DNA of 13,324 nt from SZUA-430 sp044375275 (GCA_044375275.1 JBILMZ010000082.1:1-13324), one strand, 5' to 3'; positions 5,952 to 12,805 are shown, numbered from the stretch's first letter. The notes: generated by a model not told the origin, from the sequence alone. A program made the numbers and translations.

Positions 5952-7307
5952 CTATCCCGCAAACATTCGTTTGACCGCCCCGACATAGGTGTCCCGCGCC
6001 GTCTCGTCAGCCACATGCCGCCCGCCTTCAACCACCCAGCGACCGCCCACCAGCACGTCGCGCACGGCGCTGCGCCCGGCGGCAAACACGTAGCTGTCCA
6101 GCAACTGCGCACCTGAGCGCGCCGCAAGGCTTACGTGCGTCGTGTCGACCACGACAAGATCAGCCCGCATCCCCACCTCAATCGCGCCCGCCTTCAGCCC
6201 GAGCACCGCAGCCCCATGGCGCGCCGTCTCGCGCCACAGCCGTTCAGCCGTATGCGGGACTGCGGCGCTGGCCGCCACATTGCGCCGCCGGTGCAGGAGG
6301 CGTTGCGAATACTCAAGCGCCTTGAGTTCCTCCGCCGGATCAACCCCGATATGGCTGTCGCCGCCAATCGCGATCCGCCCGCCCGCCTCGAGAAAGCCGG
6401 GCAGGGGAAATATGCCGTCCCCGAGATTGGCCTCGGTCGTGGGGCAGAGGCCCGCAACGGCGCCGCTCTGCGCCAGCGCCCGCGTTTCAGATTCATTCAT
6501 GTGGGTCGCATGCACGAAGCACCAGCGCCGGTCGATGGCAAACGTGTCGAGCAGGAACTCCACCGGGCGCTTGCCGAAGGCGGCAATCGATTCATCGATC
6601 TCGCCCGGCTGCTCGGCCGCATGGATGTGGATCGGCGAGGCGGCATCGACGCCCGCAATCGCCTCCTTCATCAGCGCAGGCGGCACCGCGCGCAGTGAGT
6701 GCAACGCCAGCCCCAGCTGCGTGACGCCCGCCTTGCCACACAGGCTCTCGCGCAGCGCCAGCAAGTCATCGACCGTCCTCCCGAAACGCTTCTGCCGTGC
6801 GCTGAGCGCACGCCCGTCCGTTCCACCCGTCACGTAAAGCGTGGGCATCATCGTGAGCGCAATACCGCTCTCGGCCGCCGCCACCGCAATCGCTTCAGCC
6901 ATCGCAGCAGCAGGCGCATAAGCCGCGCCGCCAGGCTGGTTGTGCAGATAGTGGAACTCGCCGACCGAGGTATAGCCGGCCTTCAGCATCTCGATGAACA
7001 GGAAGCGCGCGACCGCAAGCTGCGTCTCCGGCGTGAGTCGCTCCGCAAACCGGTACATCGCCTCACGCCAGCTCCAGAAATTGTCCGAGCCACCCGCGTC
7101 CCACTCCGCGAGCCCTGCCATGGCGCGCTGGAACGCATGGCTGTGCACGTTCGCCATGCCGGGAAGCACAAGGCCGTTGAGGCAGGTGTCTCCAGCCTGC
7201 AATGGTGCTTCCTCAACCGCCGCGATCACGCCATCGACAACGGTGATTCGAACACCGGAACGCGCGCCACCCTCTAAAAGCGCATGCGCTGCAAAATACG
7301 TGTCCAT
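5952..7307 (-). CDS. hutF: Formimidoylglutamate deiminase
   Basis: Fourth step of histidine degradation: deiminates N-formimino-L-glutamate to N-formyl-L-glutamate and ammonia, feeding HutG. A 451-residue amidohydrolase-superfamily enzyme with one metal ion, of normal length. Metal and catalytic residues visible: His55 and His57 in NVHSHAFQRAMAGL, His229 and Glu232 in HIHAAEQPGEI, His266 in WCFVHATH and Asp317 in IGGDSHIGVDPAEELKALEY. GLCPTTEANLGDGIFPLP is typical of HutF and separates it from guanine deaminases and HutI. The ATG at 7307 is preceded on its strand by a weak GGGGA. It is transcribed opposite to all other hut genes and diverges from higBA across a 191-base gap with a palindromic repeat. 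No clear promoter was found for it. Confidence 0.97.
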   Translation of the reverse strand: MDTYFAAHALLEGGARSGVRITVVDGVIAAVEEAPLQAGDTCLNGLVLPGMANVHSHAFQRAMAGLAEWDAGGSDNFWSWREAMYRFAERLTPETQLAVARFLFIEMLKAGYTSVGEFHYLHNQPGGAAYAPAAAMAEAIAVAAAESGIALTMMPTLYVTGGTDGRALSARQKRFGRTVDDLLALRESLCGKAGVTQLGLALHSLRAVPPALMKEAIAGVDAASPIHIHAAEQPGEIDESIAAFGKRPVEFLLDTFAIDRRWCFVHATHMNESETRALAQSGAVAGLCPTTEANLGDGIFPLPGFLEAGGRIAIGGDSHIGVDPAEELKALEYSQRLLHRRRNVAASAAVPHTAERLWRETARHGAAVLGLKAGAIEVGMRADLVVVDTTHVSLAARSGAQLLDSYVFAAGRSAVRDVLVGGRWVVEGGRHVADETARDTYVGAVKRMFAG

Positions 7308-7372
7308 CTACTGTCCCCGAAGCATCATCCGTCAGCGAACCATACCCGAAGGCCAGATGCACCACCACTTCC

Positions 7373-7435
7373 CCTGGGAGTGCAGGCATCCTGCCTGCAC
7401 TTCAGGCAGGCGGTCTGGAAGCCCGCGATCCCGGG
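7373..7435. repeat. Diverged copy of the palindromic repeat between hutF and higBA
   Basis: The right arm (7410-7435) matches the right arm of the 641-712 element at 23 of 26 positions. The left arm (7373-7399) keeps the CCTGGGA head but has a different stem, TGCAGGCA-TCC-TGCCTGCA (7381-7399), which is perfectly paired and keeps the TCC loop. Relative to copy 1, two base pairs changed on both sides together (G-C to A-T, and T-A to A-T). Preserved pairing with altered sequence argues that the folded form matters. It lies between two divergent genes, 66 bases from the hutF start and 63 from the higB start. Confidence 0.75.
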
Positions 7436-7446
7436 AGGGAGCTCCA

Positions 7447-7475
7447 TTGACAAATGTACCAAGGAGTGGTACATT
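7447..7475 (+). promoter_or_regulatory. higBA promoter (-35 TTGACA, 17-base spacer, -10 TACATT)
   Basis: A perfect TTGACA at 7447-7452 is followed after exactly 17 bases by TACATT (7470-7475), a four-of-six match to the sigma-70 -10 box. The higB ATG at 7499 lies 23 bases beyond the -10 element. This is the best promoter in the window. An inverted repeat fills its spacer and -10, which suggests autorepression by the HigA antitoxin. Confidence 0.7.
7453..7475. promoter_or_regulatory. Inverted-repeat operator in the higBA promoter
   Basis: AATGTACC (7453-7460) and GGTACATT (7468-7475) are perfect 8-base inverted arms with a 7-base spacer AAGGAGT. The right arm covers the -10 box and the left arm begins right after the -35, so bound protein would block RNA polymerase. 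HigA-type antitoxins commonly repress their own operons through such palindromes, so HigA is the likely ligand. A hut repressor is the less likely alternative. Confidence 0.65.
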
Positions 7476-7498
7476 AACTCAAATGCTTTGGGATTTGC

Positions 7499-7795
7499 AT
7501 GATCGTTGATTTTCGCGATTCCTGGCTACGCAGCTTCTTCATCGATGATGCAAGGTCGCGCCATATTCCATCTGACCTGGAGGCGAGGCTCTTCCGGAAG
7601 TTGCAGATGATCGATGATGCGGTGACGGACGAGGACTTGCGCGTTCTGCCAAGCAATCATTTCGAGAAGCTGCGCGGGGCCTTGGCAGGGTTTCACTCGA
7701 TCCGCGTAAACAGGCAGTGGCGTCTGGTTTTTCGCTGGGATGGAGGCAAAGGTGAGGCTTCGGGTGTGTATCTGGATGATCACAGTTATCGGTGA
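7499..7795 (+). CDS. higB: HigB-type toxin, RelE/ParE superfamily
   Basis: A 98-residue toxin of the HigB/GraT branch of the RelE fold, whose studied members are ribosome-dependent mRNA interferases. The family signature is at the C-terminal half: FEKLRGALAGFHSIRVNRQWRLVFRW, then GVYLDDHSY at the end, matching the usual L-x-G-x-x-x-G-x-x-S-I-R-V-N-x-Q-W-R pattern. Length is normal and no lesion is visible. The ATG at 7499 has a modest GGGA about six bases upstream. Toxin first with antitoxin eight bases behind is the normal higBA order. The two genes share the promoter at 7447-7475. Confidence 0.9.
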   Translation: MIVDFRDSWLRSFFIDDARSRHIPSDLEARLFRKLQMIDDAVTDEDLRVLPSNHFEKLRGALAGFHSIRVNRQWRLVFRWDGGKGEASGVYLDDHSYR

Positions 7796-7803
7796 GGTGA
7801 AAC

Positions 7804-8112
7804 ATGTTGATGACAAAGCGCAAGCCGGCGAGCGTCGGTGAAATTCTTGTCGAGGAATTTATGGAGCCGATGGGGTTGACCCAGGCGGCCCTGGCGGAAG
7901 CCATGGGCGTGCAGCGCAAGCACGTCAATGAGCTATGCAATGACCGGCGCAACGTCACAGCGGCCTCTGCACTCATTCTTGCCCGCGTGTTTGGCAACAG
8001 CCCGGAGTTTTGGCTCAATACTCAAAGGCGTACCGATCTCTGGAAAGTCATGAACTCCGCGCGCGCCCGCCAGCGCATCAATCGTGCCAGGCCGCTTGTA
8101 GCGGCGTCGTGA
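7804..8112 (+). CDS. higA: HigA-type antitoxin, XRE/HTH family
   Basis: A 102-residue antitoxin and autoregulator. The helix-turn-helix covers about residues 25-48 (LTQAALAEAMGVQRKHVNEL), preceded by SVGEILVEEFMEPMG and followed by NVTAASALILARVFGNSPEF and WLNTQRRTDLW, which are diagnostic of the HigA/VapI subgroup. GAGGTGA (7793-7799, overlapping the higB stop) gives a strong ribosome-binding site for the ATG at 7804; an in-frame ATG at 7810 is an alternative. It is expected to neutralise HigB and bind the inverted repeat upstream of higB. The hutI gene begins 66 bases later on the same strand, so read-through into hutI is possible. Confidence 0.92.
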   Translation: MLMTKRKPASVGEILVEEFMEPMGLTQAALAEAMGVQRKHVNELCNDRRNVTAASALILARVFGNSPEFWLNTQRRTDLWKVMNSARARQRINRARPLVAAS

Positions 8113-8143
8113 CAGCGTTCACGTCACCCCGGGACCGATCGTG

Positions 8144-8172
8144 TTGTCCCCACCACCGCGCCATGACACAAT
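8144..8172 (+). promoter_or_regulatory. Candidate hutI promoter placing the start site at the ATG
   Basis: TTGTCC (8144-8149) and CACAAT (8167-8172) are separated by 17 bases, and each matches the sigma-70 consensus at four of six positions. Transcription would then begin about 8178-8180, on the hutI ATG at 8179. Together with the absence of a Shine-Dalgarno sequence this points to a leaderless mRNA. The hexamers are weak and could be chance. Confidence 0.35.
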
Positions 8173-8178
8173 GCACGC

Positions 8179-9396
8179 ATGAAATGGGATCGTCTCTTCA
8201 TCAATGCGCGCCTCGCCACGATGCGCGAAAACATGGGCGCCTACGGGGCGATTGAAGATGCGGCGCTGGGCATCAGCAAGGGGCGTATCGCATTCGTCGG
8301 CCCCATGCGCGACCTGCCGGGGAAACCGAAGGACCTGTCCAATTGGGTCGACAATGCCGAAAACCGCTGGATCACGCCGGGGCTGATCGACTGCCACACG
8401 CATCTGGTCTTTGCGGGCAACCGGGCGAAAGAGTTCGAGATGCGCCTGCAGGGAAAATCCTACGAGGACATCGCGCGGGCCGGTGGCGGCATCATGTCGA
8501 CAGTCCGCGCCACGCGTGCGGCAGCGGATGACGAGCTCGCCCGGAGCGCCATCGACCGCCTGCGAATGCTGGCCGCCGAAGGCGTGACCACGGTTGAAAT
8601 CAAGTCCGGCTATGGCCTGGATGCAGACACTGAAATCCGCCTGCTCCGCGCTGCGCATCGTGCCGGTCGTGAAGCGCAAGTCAGCACTGTGGCTACCTTT
8701 CTGGGCCTGCATGCGCTCCCCCCGGACGTGGACCGCAAGACGTTCGTGACCGAAATGACAGGGCCGACACTCACGCGCATCGCGGAAGAACGCCTGGCGA
8801 CGGCGGTCGACGCATTCTGTGAGAACATCGCCTTCACACCGGATGAAACGGCGACCCTCTTCGAAGCCGCCATGCGTGCAGGCCTGCGCGTGAAGCTGCA
8901 TGCAGACCAGTTGTCGGACACGGGCGGGGCGGGCCTCGCCGCGCGCTTCAACGCGCTTTCCGCGGATCATCTGGAATATGCGAACGAAGAAGGCATTGCC
9001 GCGATGGCACGCGCCGGAACGGTCGCCGTAATGCTGCCCGCGGCGTTCTTCTTCCTGCGCGAAACGAAGCTGCCGCCGATGGATCTCCTGCGCAAGCACA
9101 AGGTACCGCTCGCCGTGGCCACCGACTGCAATCCGGGGACAGCACCCGTTGCATCGCTGCTCAGCGCGATGACGATGGCGGCGACCCTGTTCCGCATGAC
9201 ACCGGAAGAAGTGCTGGCCGGCGTCACCCGCAATGCCGCAAAGGCGCTCGGCCTCGAAGCCAGCCTCGGCACGCTGGAAGAGGGCAAGCAGGCTGACTTC
9301 GCGATCTGGCCTGTGGCGCATCCGTCCGAACTGTCCTATTGGATCGGGGGGCTGAAGCCCCTGCAGGTAACGTCAGCGGTACAATTTGGCGCATGA
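8179..9396 (+). CDS. hutI: Imidazolonepropionase
   Basis: Third step of histidine degradation: hydrolyses 4-imidazolone-5-propanoate to N-formimino-L-glutamate. A 405-residue amidohydrolase-superfamily enzyme of normal length. Metal-site residues visible are His73 and His75 in DCHTHLVFAGNRAKEFEMRL, His241 in KLHADQLSD and Asp316 in ATDCNPGTAP; GGGIMSTVRATR and EIKSGYGLD are also conserved. The family C-terminal pattern EEGKQADFAIWPVAHPSELSYW is present. Its start lacks a purine-rich ribosome-binding site, and no earlier in-frame start is available. It is separated from hutF by the higBA module and from hutUHG by about 5 kb, so it must rely on its own promoter or on read-through from higBA. 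Confidence 0.97.
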   Translation: MKWDRLFINARLATMRENMGAYGAIEDAALGISKGRIAFVGPMRDLPGKPKDLSNWVDNAENRWITPGLIDCHTHLVFAGNRAKEFEMRLQGKSYEDIARAGGGIMSTVRATRAAADDELARSAIDRLRMLAAEGVTTVEIKSGYGLDADTEIRLLRAAHRAGREAQVSTVATFLGLHALPPDVDRKTFVTEMTGPTLTRIAEERLATAVDAFCENIAFTPDETATLFEAAMRAGLRVKLHADQLSDTGGAGLAARFNALSADHLEYANEEGIAAMARAGTVAVMLPAAFFFLRETKLPPMDLLRKHKVPLAVATDCNPGTAPVASLLSAMTMAATLFRMTPEEVLAGVTRNAAKALGLEASLGTLEEGKQADFAIWPVAHPSELSYWIGGLKPLQVTSAVQFGA

Positions 9397-9403
9397 TTGT
9401 TCG

Positions 9404-9409
9404 TATAAT
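9404..9409 (+). promoter_or_regulatory. Perfect -10 hexamer (TATAAT) upstream of the SDR gene
   Basis: TATAAT lies eight bases after the hutI stop, in the 184-base gap before the SDR gene. No good -35 is found at 16-18 bases upstream (ACAATT at the 17-base position), so this is only a candidate promoter for the SDR gene. In GC-rich DNA a perfect hexamer is still notable. Confidence 0.3.
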
Positions 9410-9537
9410 GTTCTTGATCGCCCCGGTCAGGAATGCTAGGCAACAAGAGCGCGGACCAGGCGGATCGCTTGCCGCGGAGCGAGGCGGCTTTCCGGATCCC
9501 GGGCCAAGATGAACAACTGAAAAAACAACGACGAATC

Positions 9538-9615
9538 TGTCATCTTCGGTATACAAGAATGGCTGAAAACAGGCGGTTTGATGGTTAACGGTTCGGCGGT
9601 AGTGTCATCTTCGGT
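9538..9615 (+). repeat. Short direct repeat TGTCATCTTCGGT around the SDR start
   Basis: The 13-base word TGTCATCTTCGGT occurs at 9538-9550 and again at 9603-9615, 65 bases apart, with the SDR start codon (9581) between the copies. The first copy runs into GTATAC, giving the imperfect palindrome CTTCGGTATACAAG (9544-9557). A tandem regulator site or a small local duplication would both fit. The repeat is exact; its role is not known. Confidence 0.45.
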
Positions 9616-10357
9616 TTTCGCCTCTTACCCCTCCCTCCGGGGAGAGGTCGTGATCGTGACGGGCGGCGCCTCCGGCATCGGCGCCTCGATCGTGGAGCAC
9701 TTCGCGGCCCAGGGCGCGCGTGTTGGCTTCCTGGACGTGGACGCTGCGGCGGGCGCGGCGCTGGCCGCACGCACGGGCGCTTCCTTCACGGCCTGCGACC
9801 TGCGTGATGTCGCGGCTCTCAGGACGGCCATGGCAGCCTTCGAGACCAGCCTCGGCGCACCGTTGGCCCTCGTGAACAACGCCGCCCGCGACGACCGCCA
9901 CGCCATCGCCGACGTGACCCCGGAATTCTGGGACGAGCGGATGCAGGTCAACCTGCGCCATCAGTTCTTCGCCGCGCAGGCCGTGCTGCCCGCCATGCGC
10001 ACGCGCAAGCGGGGCTCCATCATCAACATGGGCTCGACCAGCTGGATGATCTCCCACGGCAACATGCCCGCCTATGTCACCGCAAAGGCCGCGATCCATG
10101 GCCTCACGCGCGGCCTCGCCCGCGACGCAGGCCCCGATGGCATCCGCGTGAACTGCGTGGTCCCCGGCTGGATCATGACCGAGCGGCAGGTCTCGATGTG
10201 GCTGACGCCGGAAGGCGAGGCCGAGATCACCCGCAGCCAGTGCCTGCCCGACAAGCTCTATCCGGCCGACGTCTCCCGCATGGTGCTCTGGCTCGCCGCC
10301 GACGACAGCCGCATGGTCACCGCGCAGGACTTCGTGGTCGACGGTGGCTGGACCTGA
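9581..10357 (+). CDS. SDR-family NAD-dependent dehydrogenase, aldose (xylose) dehydrogenase-like
   Basis: A 258-residue classical short-chain dehydrogenase. Seen: cofactor motif TGGASGIG (27-34), acidic Asp52 at the end of the second strand (favouring NAD over NADP), DL at 73-74, NNAA (99-102), Ser152 or Ser154, and the Tyr165-x-x-x-Lys169 pair in YVTAKAAIHGLTR. The overall sequence, with N-terminal YPSLRG, RDDRHAIADVTPEFWDER and PEGEAEITRSQCLP, strongly recalls Caulobacter XylB (D-xylose 1-dehydrogenase), so oxidation of an aldose to its lactone is the best guess; the true sugar is uncertain. ATG at 9581 follows AGGCGG (9571-9576); a TTG at 9578 is too close to that site. The stop abuts that of the convergent MFS transporter, which could serve the same substrate. 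Confidence 0.85.
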   Translation: MVNGSAVVSSSVFASYPSLRGEVVIVTGGASGIGASIVEHFAAQGARVGFLDVDAAAGAALAARTGASFTACDLRDVAALRTAMAAFETSLGAPLALVNNAARDDRHAIADVTPEFWDERMQVNLRHQFFAAQAVLPAMRTRKRGSIINMGSTSWMISHGNMPAYVTAKAAIHGLTRGLARDAGPDGIRVNCVVPGWIMTERQVSMWLTPEGEAEITRSQCLPDKLYPADVSRMVLWLAADDSRMVTAQDFVVDGGWT

Positions 10358-11668
10358 TCAGGCCGGCTTCGCCACGCGCTTGAAGTCCGCCTCGAAGTAG
10401 CGCCCGGCGATCCAGTAATGTACCGCCGCCCAGATGTTGAAGCACGTCAGGATCAGAAGCGCATACTTGAGCGAATCCTTGCCATAGGTTGGCGCGAGCG
10501 CGTCGCTGATCAGCCCCGCAAGCAGGGGCCCAAGCCCCATGCCGATCAGGTTGATCACGAACAGCAGCAGGGCCGAAGCCACCGTGCGCATGCGAACCTC
10601 GACCAGGCCCTGCGTCATCGCATAGGTGGGCGGCAGGTAGACCGAACCCAGTGCCGCCGGCACGCCGATCAGGGCAAACACCATCCACGAGGACTCGGTC
10701 AGGTAGATGGCAAAGCCGAAGGGCAGGCCAACCACGGTGGCAATCGTCACGATCCGCGGCATCCACTTCATGTCGCGCTTGGAGAACTGGTCCGCGATGT
10801 AGCCGCCCAGGAACGTGCCGAGGCCACCTGCCACGCCGAACACCAGCGCCAGGAACAGGCTGAGGTCGGTCATCGACAGGCCATGCGAGCGCATGACGAA
10901 GGTCGGCCACCACTGGACGCCGGCGTAGCCGACAAGCGTCGTCAGCGTTGCGCCGATGAAAACGTGCACGAGCGACTTCTGGCCCAGCATGTGCCGCACC
11001 GTCGTCATCAGCGCTGGCGCCTCACCGGCATGGGTGATGCCATCGCTGGCGCCGCGCTTGGGCTCGCGGATCGTGAACATGACGAGCAGCGCCAGGATGA
11101 TCCCGGGCAGGCCCAGCACGAAGAAGGCCATGCGCCAGCCATACTCGGCCGCAACGAGGGCGCCGCCATAGAGCCCGACGAACAGGCCGAACGGGACGCC
11201 AAGGGCAAAGATGCCGAGCGCCGTCGCCCGGGTTTTCGGTCCGAAGAGGTCCGAGATGATGGCATGCGAGGGCGGGCTGCCGCCGGCTTCGCCGACACCG
11301 ACGCCCACGCGGGCGAGCGCGAACTGCCAGTAATTGCCGGCCAGGCCGCAGACGGCGGTCATCGCCGACCAGATGGCGACCGAGACCGCAATGATGGTCT
11401 TGCGGTTGCCGCGATCCGCCCAGATCGCGATGGGCACGCCCAGCGTGGCATAGAAGACGGCGAATGCAGTGCCGGCAAGGAACCCGAGCGCCGCGTCCGA
11501 GACCTGGAACTCGGCCTTGATGTAGGGCATCAGCACCGACAGGATCATGCGGTCGGCATAGTTGCTGATATAGACGACCAGCAGCAGCAGCAGGATGTAG
11601 ATCTTGTAGCTTGTGGAATAGTCCTGCGCCCCGACGGGCGCCGCCGCGAGGCTGCCGTTCGCACTCAT
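10358..11668 (-). CDS. MFS transporter, spinster-like
   Basis: A 436-residue inner-membrane carrier with about 12 hydrophobic segments. The first is YKIYILLLLLVVYISNYADR, whose NYADR plus ILSVLMPYIKAEF is typical of the spinster-like group abundant in Caulobacterales and Sphingomonadales. MFS motif A is seen in the loop after helix 2 (GVPIAIWADRGNRKTI), and RVGVGVGEAGGSPPSHAIISD is also group-typical. The substrate is not predictable from sequence. The neighbouring aldose dehydrogenase makes a sugar or sugar-acid substrate possible, but that is inference. The ATG at 11668 has GAGGA six bases upstream; on its strand a TATATA stretch (complement of 11687-11692) could be part of the promoter. 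Its stop codon is directly adjacent to that of the SDR gene. Confidence 0.9.
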   Translation of the reverse strand: MSANGSLAAAPVGAQDYSTSYKIYILLLLLVVYISNYADRMILSVLMPYIKAEFQVSDAALGFLAGTAFAVFYATLGVPIAIWADRGNRKTIIAVSVAIWSAMTAVCGLAGNYWQFALARVGVGVGEAGGSPPSHAIISDLFGPKTRATALGIFALGVPFGLFVGLYGGALVAAEYGWRMAFFVLGLPGIILALLVMFTIREPKRGASDGITHAGEAPALMTTVRHMLGQKSLVHVFIGATLTTLVGYAGVQWWPTFVMRSHGLSMTDLSLFLALVFGVAGGLGTFLGGYIADQFSKRDMKWMPRIVTIATVVGLPFGFAIYLTESSWMVFALIGVPAALGSVYLPPTYAMTQGLVEVRMRTVASALLLFVINLIGMGLGPLLAGLISDALAPTYGKDSLKYALLILTCFNIWAAVHYWIAGRYFEADFKRVAKPA

Positions 11669-11789
11669 TCCGTTTCCTCAACCTGTTATATATGTCTTTG
11701 ATTGCAGCTTGCAGAATTCCGGCGGTGTCGCAAGCATTTTCGGCCCCGGCTTCCTCAGGTGACGTCAATCCACATGACAGGCATGCGAT

Positions 11790-12749
11790 ATGGAACGACC
11801 CGATGATCTCCAGGCTCTCACGGAGGAATCCTTCCCGAAGCTCTACAGCGAGCGCATAGAGCCGATCCTTCGGGTCCGCGAGGTCGAACGGCTTGCTGCC
11901 GTTCGCACGTTCTGGGAGCGAGCCTCGATCGGGGCGCTGGGCACCTCTGCCGCCACGGCGCTGGCCTACTACATCTTCCACGATGCCGAAGCGGTGTTCT
12001 ATGCCTTCGGCATGGGCTTTTTCCTGTCGGCGTGGTGGGCCTGGGCACCGATCCAGGTCGTGGCCAACGCAACCAAGTCACAGTCGCTGAGGGCCATCGC
12101 CGACGCGATCTCCTGCAGATACGACATGACCGGATTCGTGCCCGACGGCATCGAGCACTTCACGAGCCTCTCGCTGCTGCCGGGCTTTGATCGTTCGGAC
12201 TATCAGGACCGCTTCAGGGGCAAGCATCACGGCTGCGACTTCGCCTTCTTCGACGGCCATCTCGAGCGCAAGGTGCGCACCAACAAGAGCACGAGCTGGC
12301 GCACCGTCTTCCGCGGCCAGCTGATCTGCATCGACTTCCCGAAGAAGTTCCTGGGCACGACGGTCGTGCGAAGGGACAAGGGCCTCTTCAACTTCATGGA
12401 CCGCTGGAGCACGAGCCTGCAGCGCGTTGGCCTGGTTGACAGCCGCCTCGAAAGTGCCTTCGAGGTCTACGCCGACGACCAGGTCGAGGCGCGCTACCTG
12501 ATCCACCCGGTCTTCATGGAGCGCATGCTCGACCTGGAGACGCAGTTCAAGGGCAAGAACCTGCGCTGCGCGTTCTTCCAGGGCCAGCTGCTCGTCGCAA
12601 TCGAGGGCGGCGACAAGTTCGAGATGGGCTCCATGTTCCGCACGCTGCTCGATGAGAAGCGCGTGCGTCAGGTCGTGCAGGACATCGCGGAGATCATGCG
12701 CGTGATCGACGCCGTCCTGACCGCCGAGCGCGGCGTGCTCCCGGAATGA
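11790..12749 (+). CDS. DUF3137 domain membrane protein
   Basis: A 319-residue protein with two close membrane helices (about 46-63 and 67-87) followed by a long soluble domain. WRTVFRGQLICIDFPKKF, then DSRLESAFEVYADDQVEARY, LIHPVFMERMLDLE and FFQGQLLVAIEG match the DUF3137 (PF11335) pattern, whose members have no established function. The N-terminal 40 residues are charged and helical. It lies 121 bases from the divergent MFS gene, so the shared gap must hold both promoters. The ATG at 11790 has a weak AGG upstream (11779-11781), and no better in-frame start is seen. It is followed two bases later by a strong hairpin shared with the next convergent gene. Confidence 0.85.
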   Translation: MERPDDLQALTEESFPKLYSERIEPILRVREVERLAAVRTFWERASIGALGTSAATALAYYIFHDAEAVFYAFGMGFFLSAWWAWAPIQVVANATKSQSLRAIADAISCRYDMTGFVPDGIEHFTSLSLLPGFDRSDYQDRFRGKHHGCDFAFFDGHLERKVRTNKSTSWRTVFRGQLICIDFPKKFLGTTVVRRDKGLFNFMDRWSTSLQRVGLVDSRLESAFEVYADDQVEARYLIHPVFMERMLDLETQFKGKNLRCAFFQGQLLVAIEGGDKFEMGSMFRTLLDEKRVRQVVQDIAEIMRVIDAVLTAERGVLPE

Positions 12750-12751
12750 AA

Positions 12752-12778
12752 AAGGGCCCGGAGATGATCCGGGCCCTT
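12752..12778. terminator. Bidirectional intrinsic terminator
   Basis: AAGGGCCCGG (12752-12761) and CCGGGCCCTT (12769-12778) form a perfect 10-base-pair stem with a 7-base loop AGATGAT. Read on the reverse strand, the stem is followed by a T-run (complement of AAAAA at 12749-12753, overlapping the stem), so it is a good terminator for the reverse-strand gene ending at 12806. Read forward, TT then CGCATTC follows, a weaker T-tract for the DUF3137 gene. Confidence 0.85.
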
Positions 12779-12805
12779 CGCATTCAGGTCGTGGCGTTGC
12801 GCCGG

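Noticed and set aside
8128..8137. CCCGGGACCG upstream of hutI, resembling the head of the repeat arm
   Set aside because: Only 10 bases match and no hairpin follows, so chance in GC-rich DNA is adequate. A genome search for truncated arms could change this.
8119..9321. Long reverse frame (400 residues) opposite hutI
   Set aside because: It is antisense to hutI, has an Arg/His/Cys-rich composition with no domain, and arises from high third-position GC. The forward frame has all HutI active-site motifs.
10418..11701. Long forward frame (427 residues) across the MFS gene
   Set aside because: It is the antisense shadow of the MFS transporter. Its translation is rich in Arg, Asp, Gln and His with no family motifs, whereas the reverse strand gives a clear 12-helix carrier.
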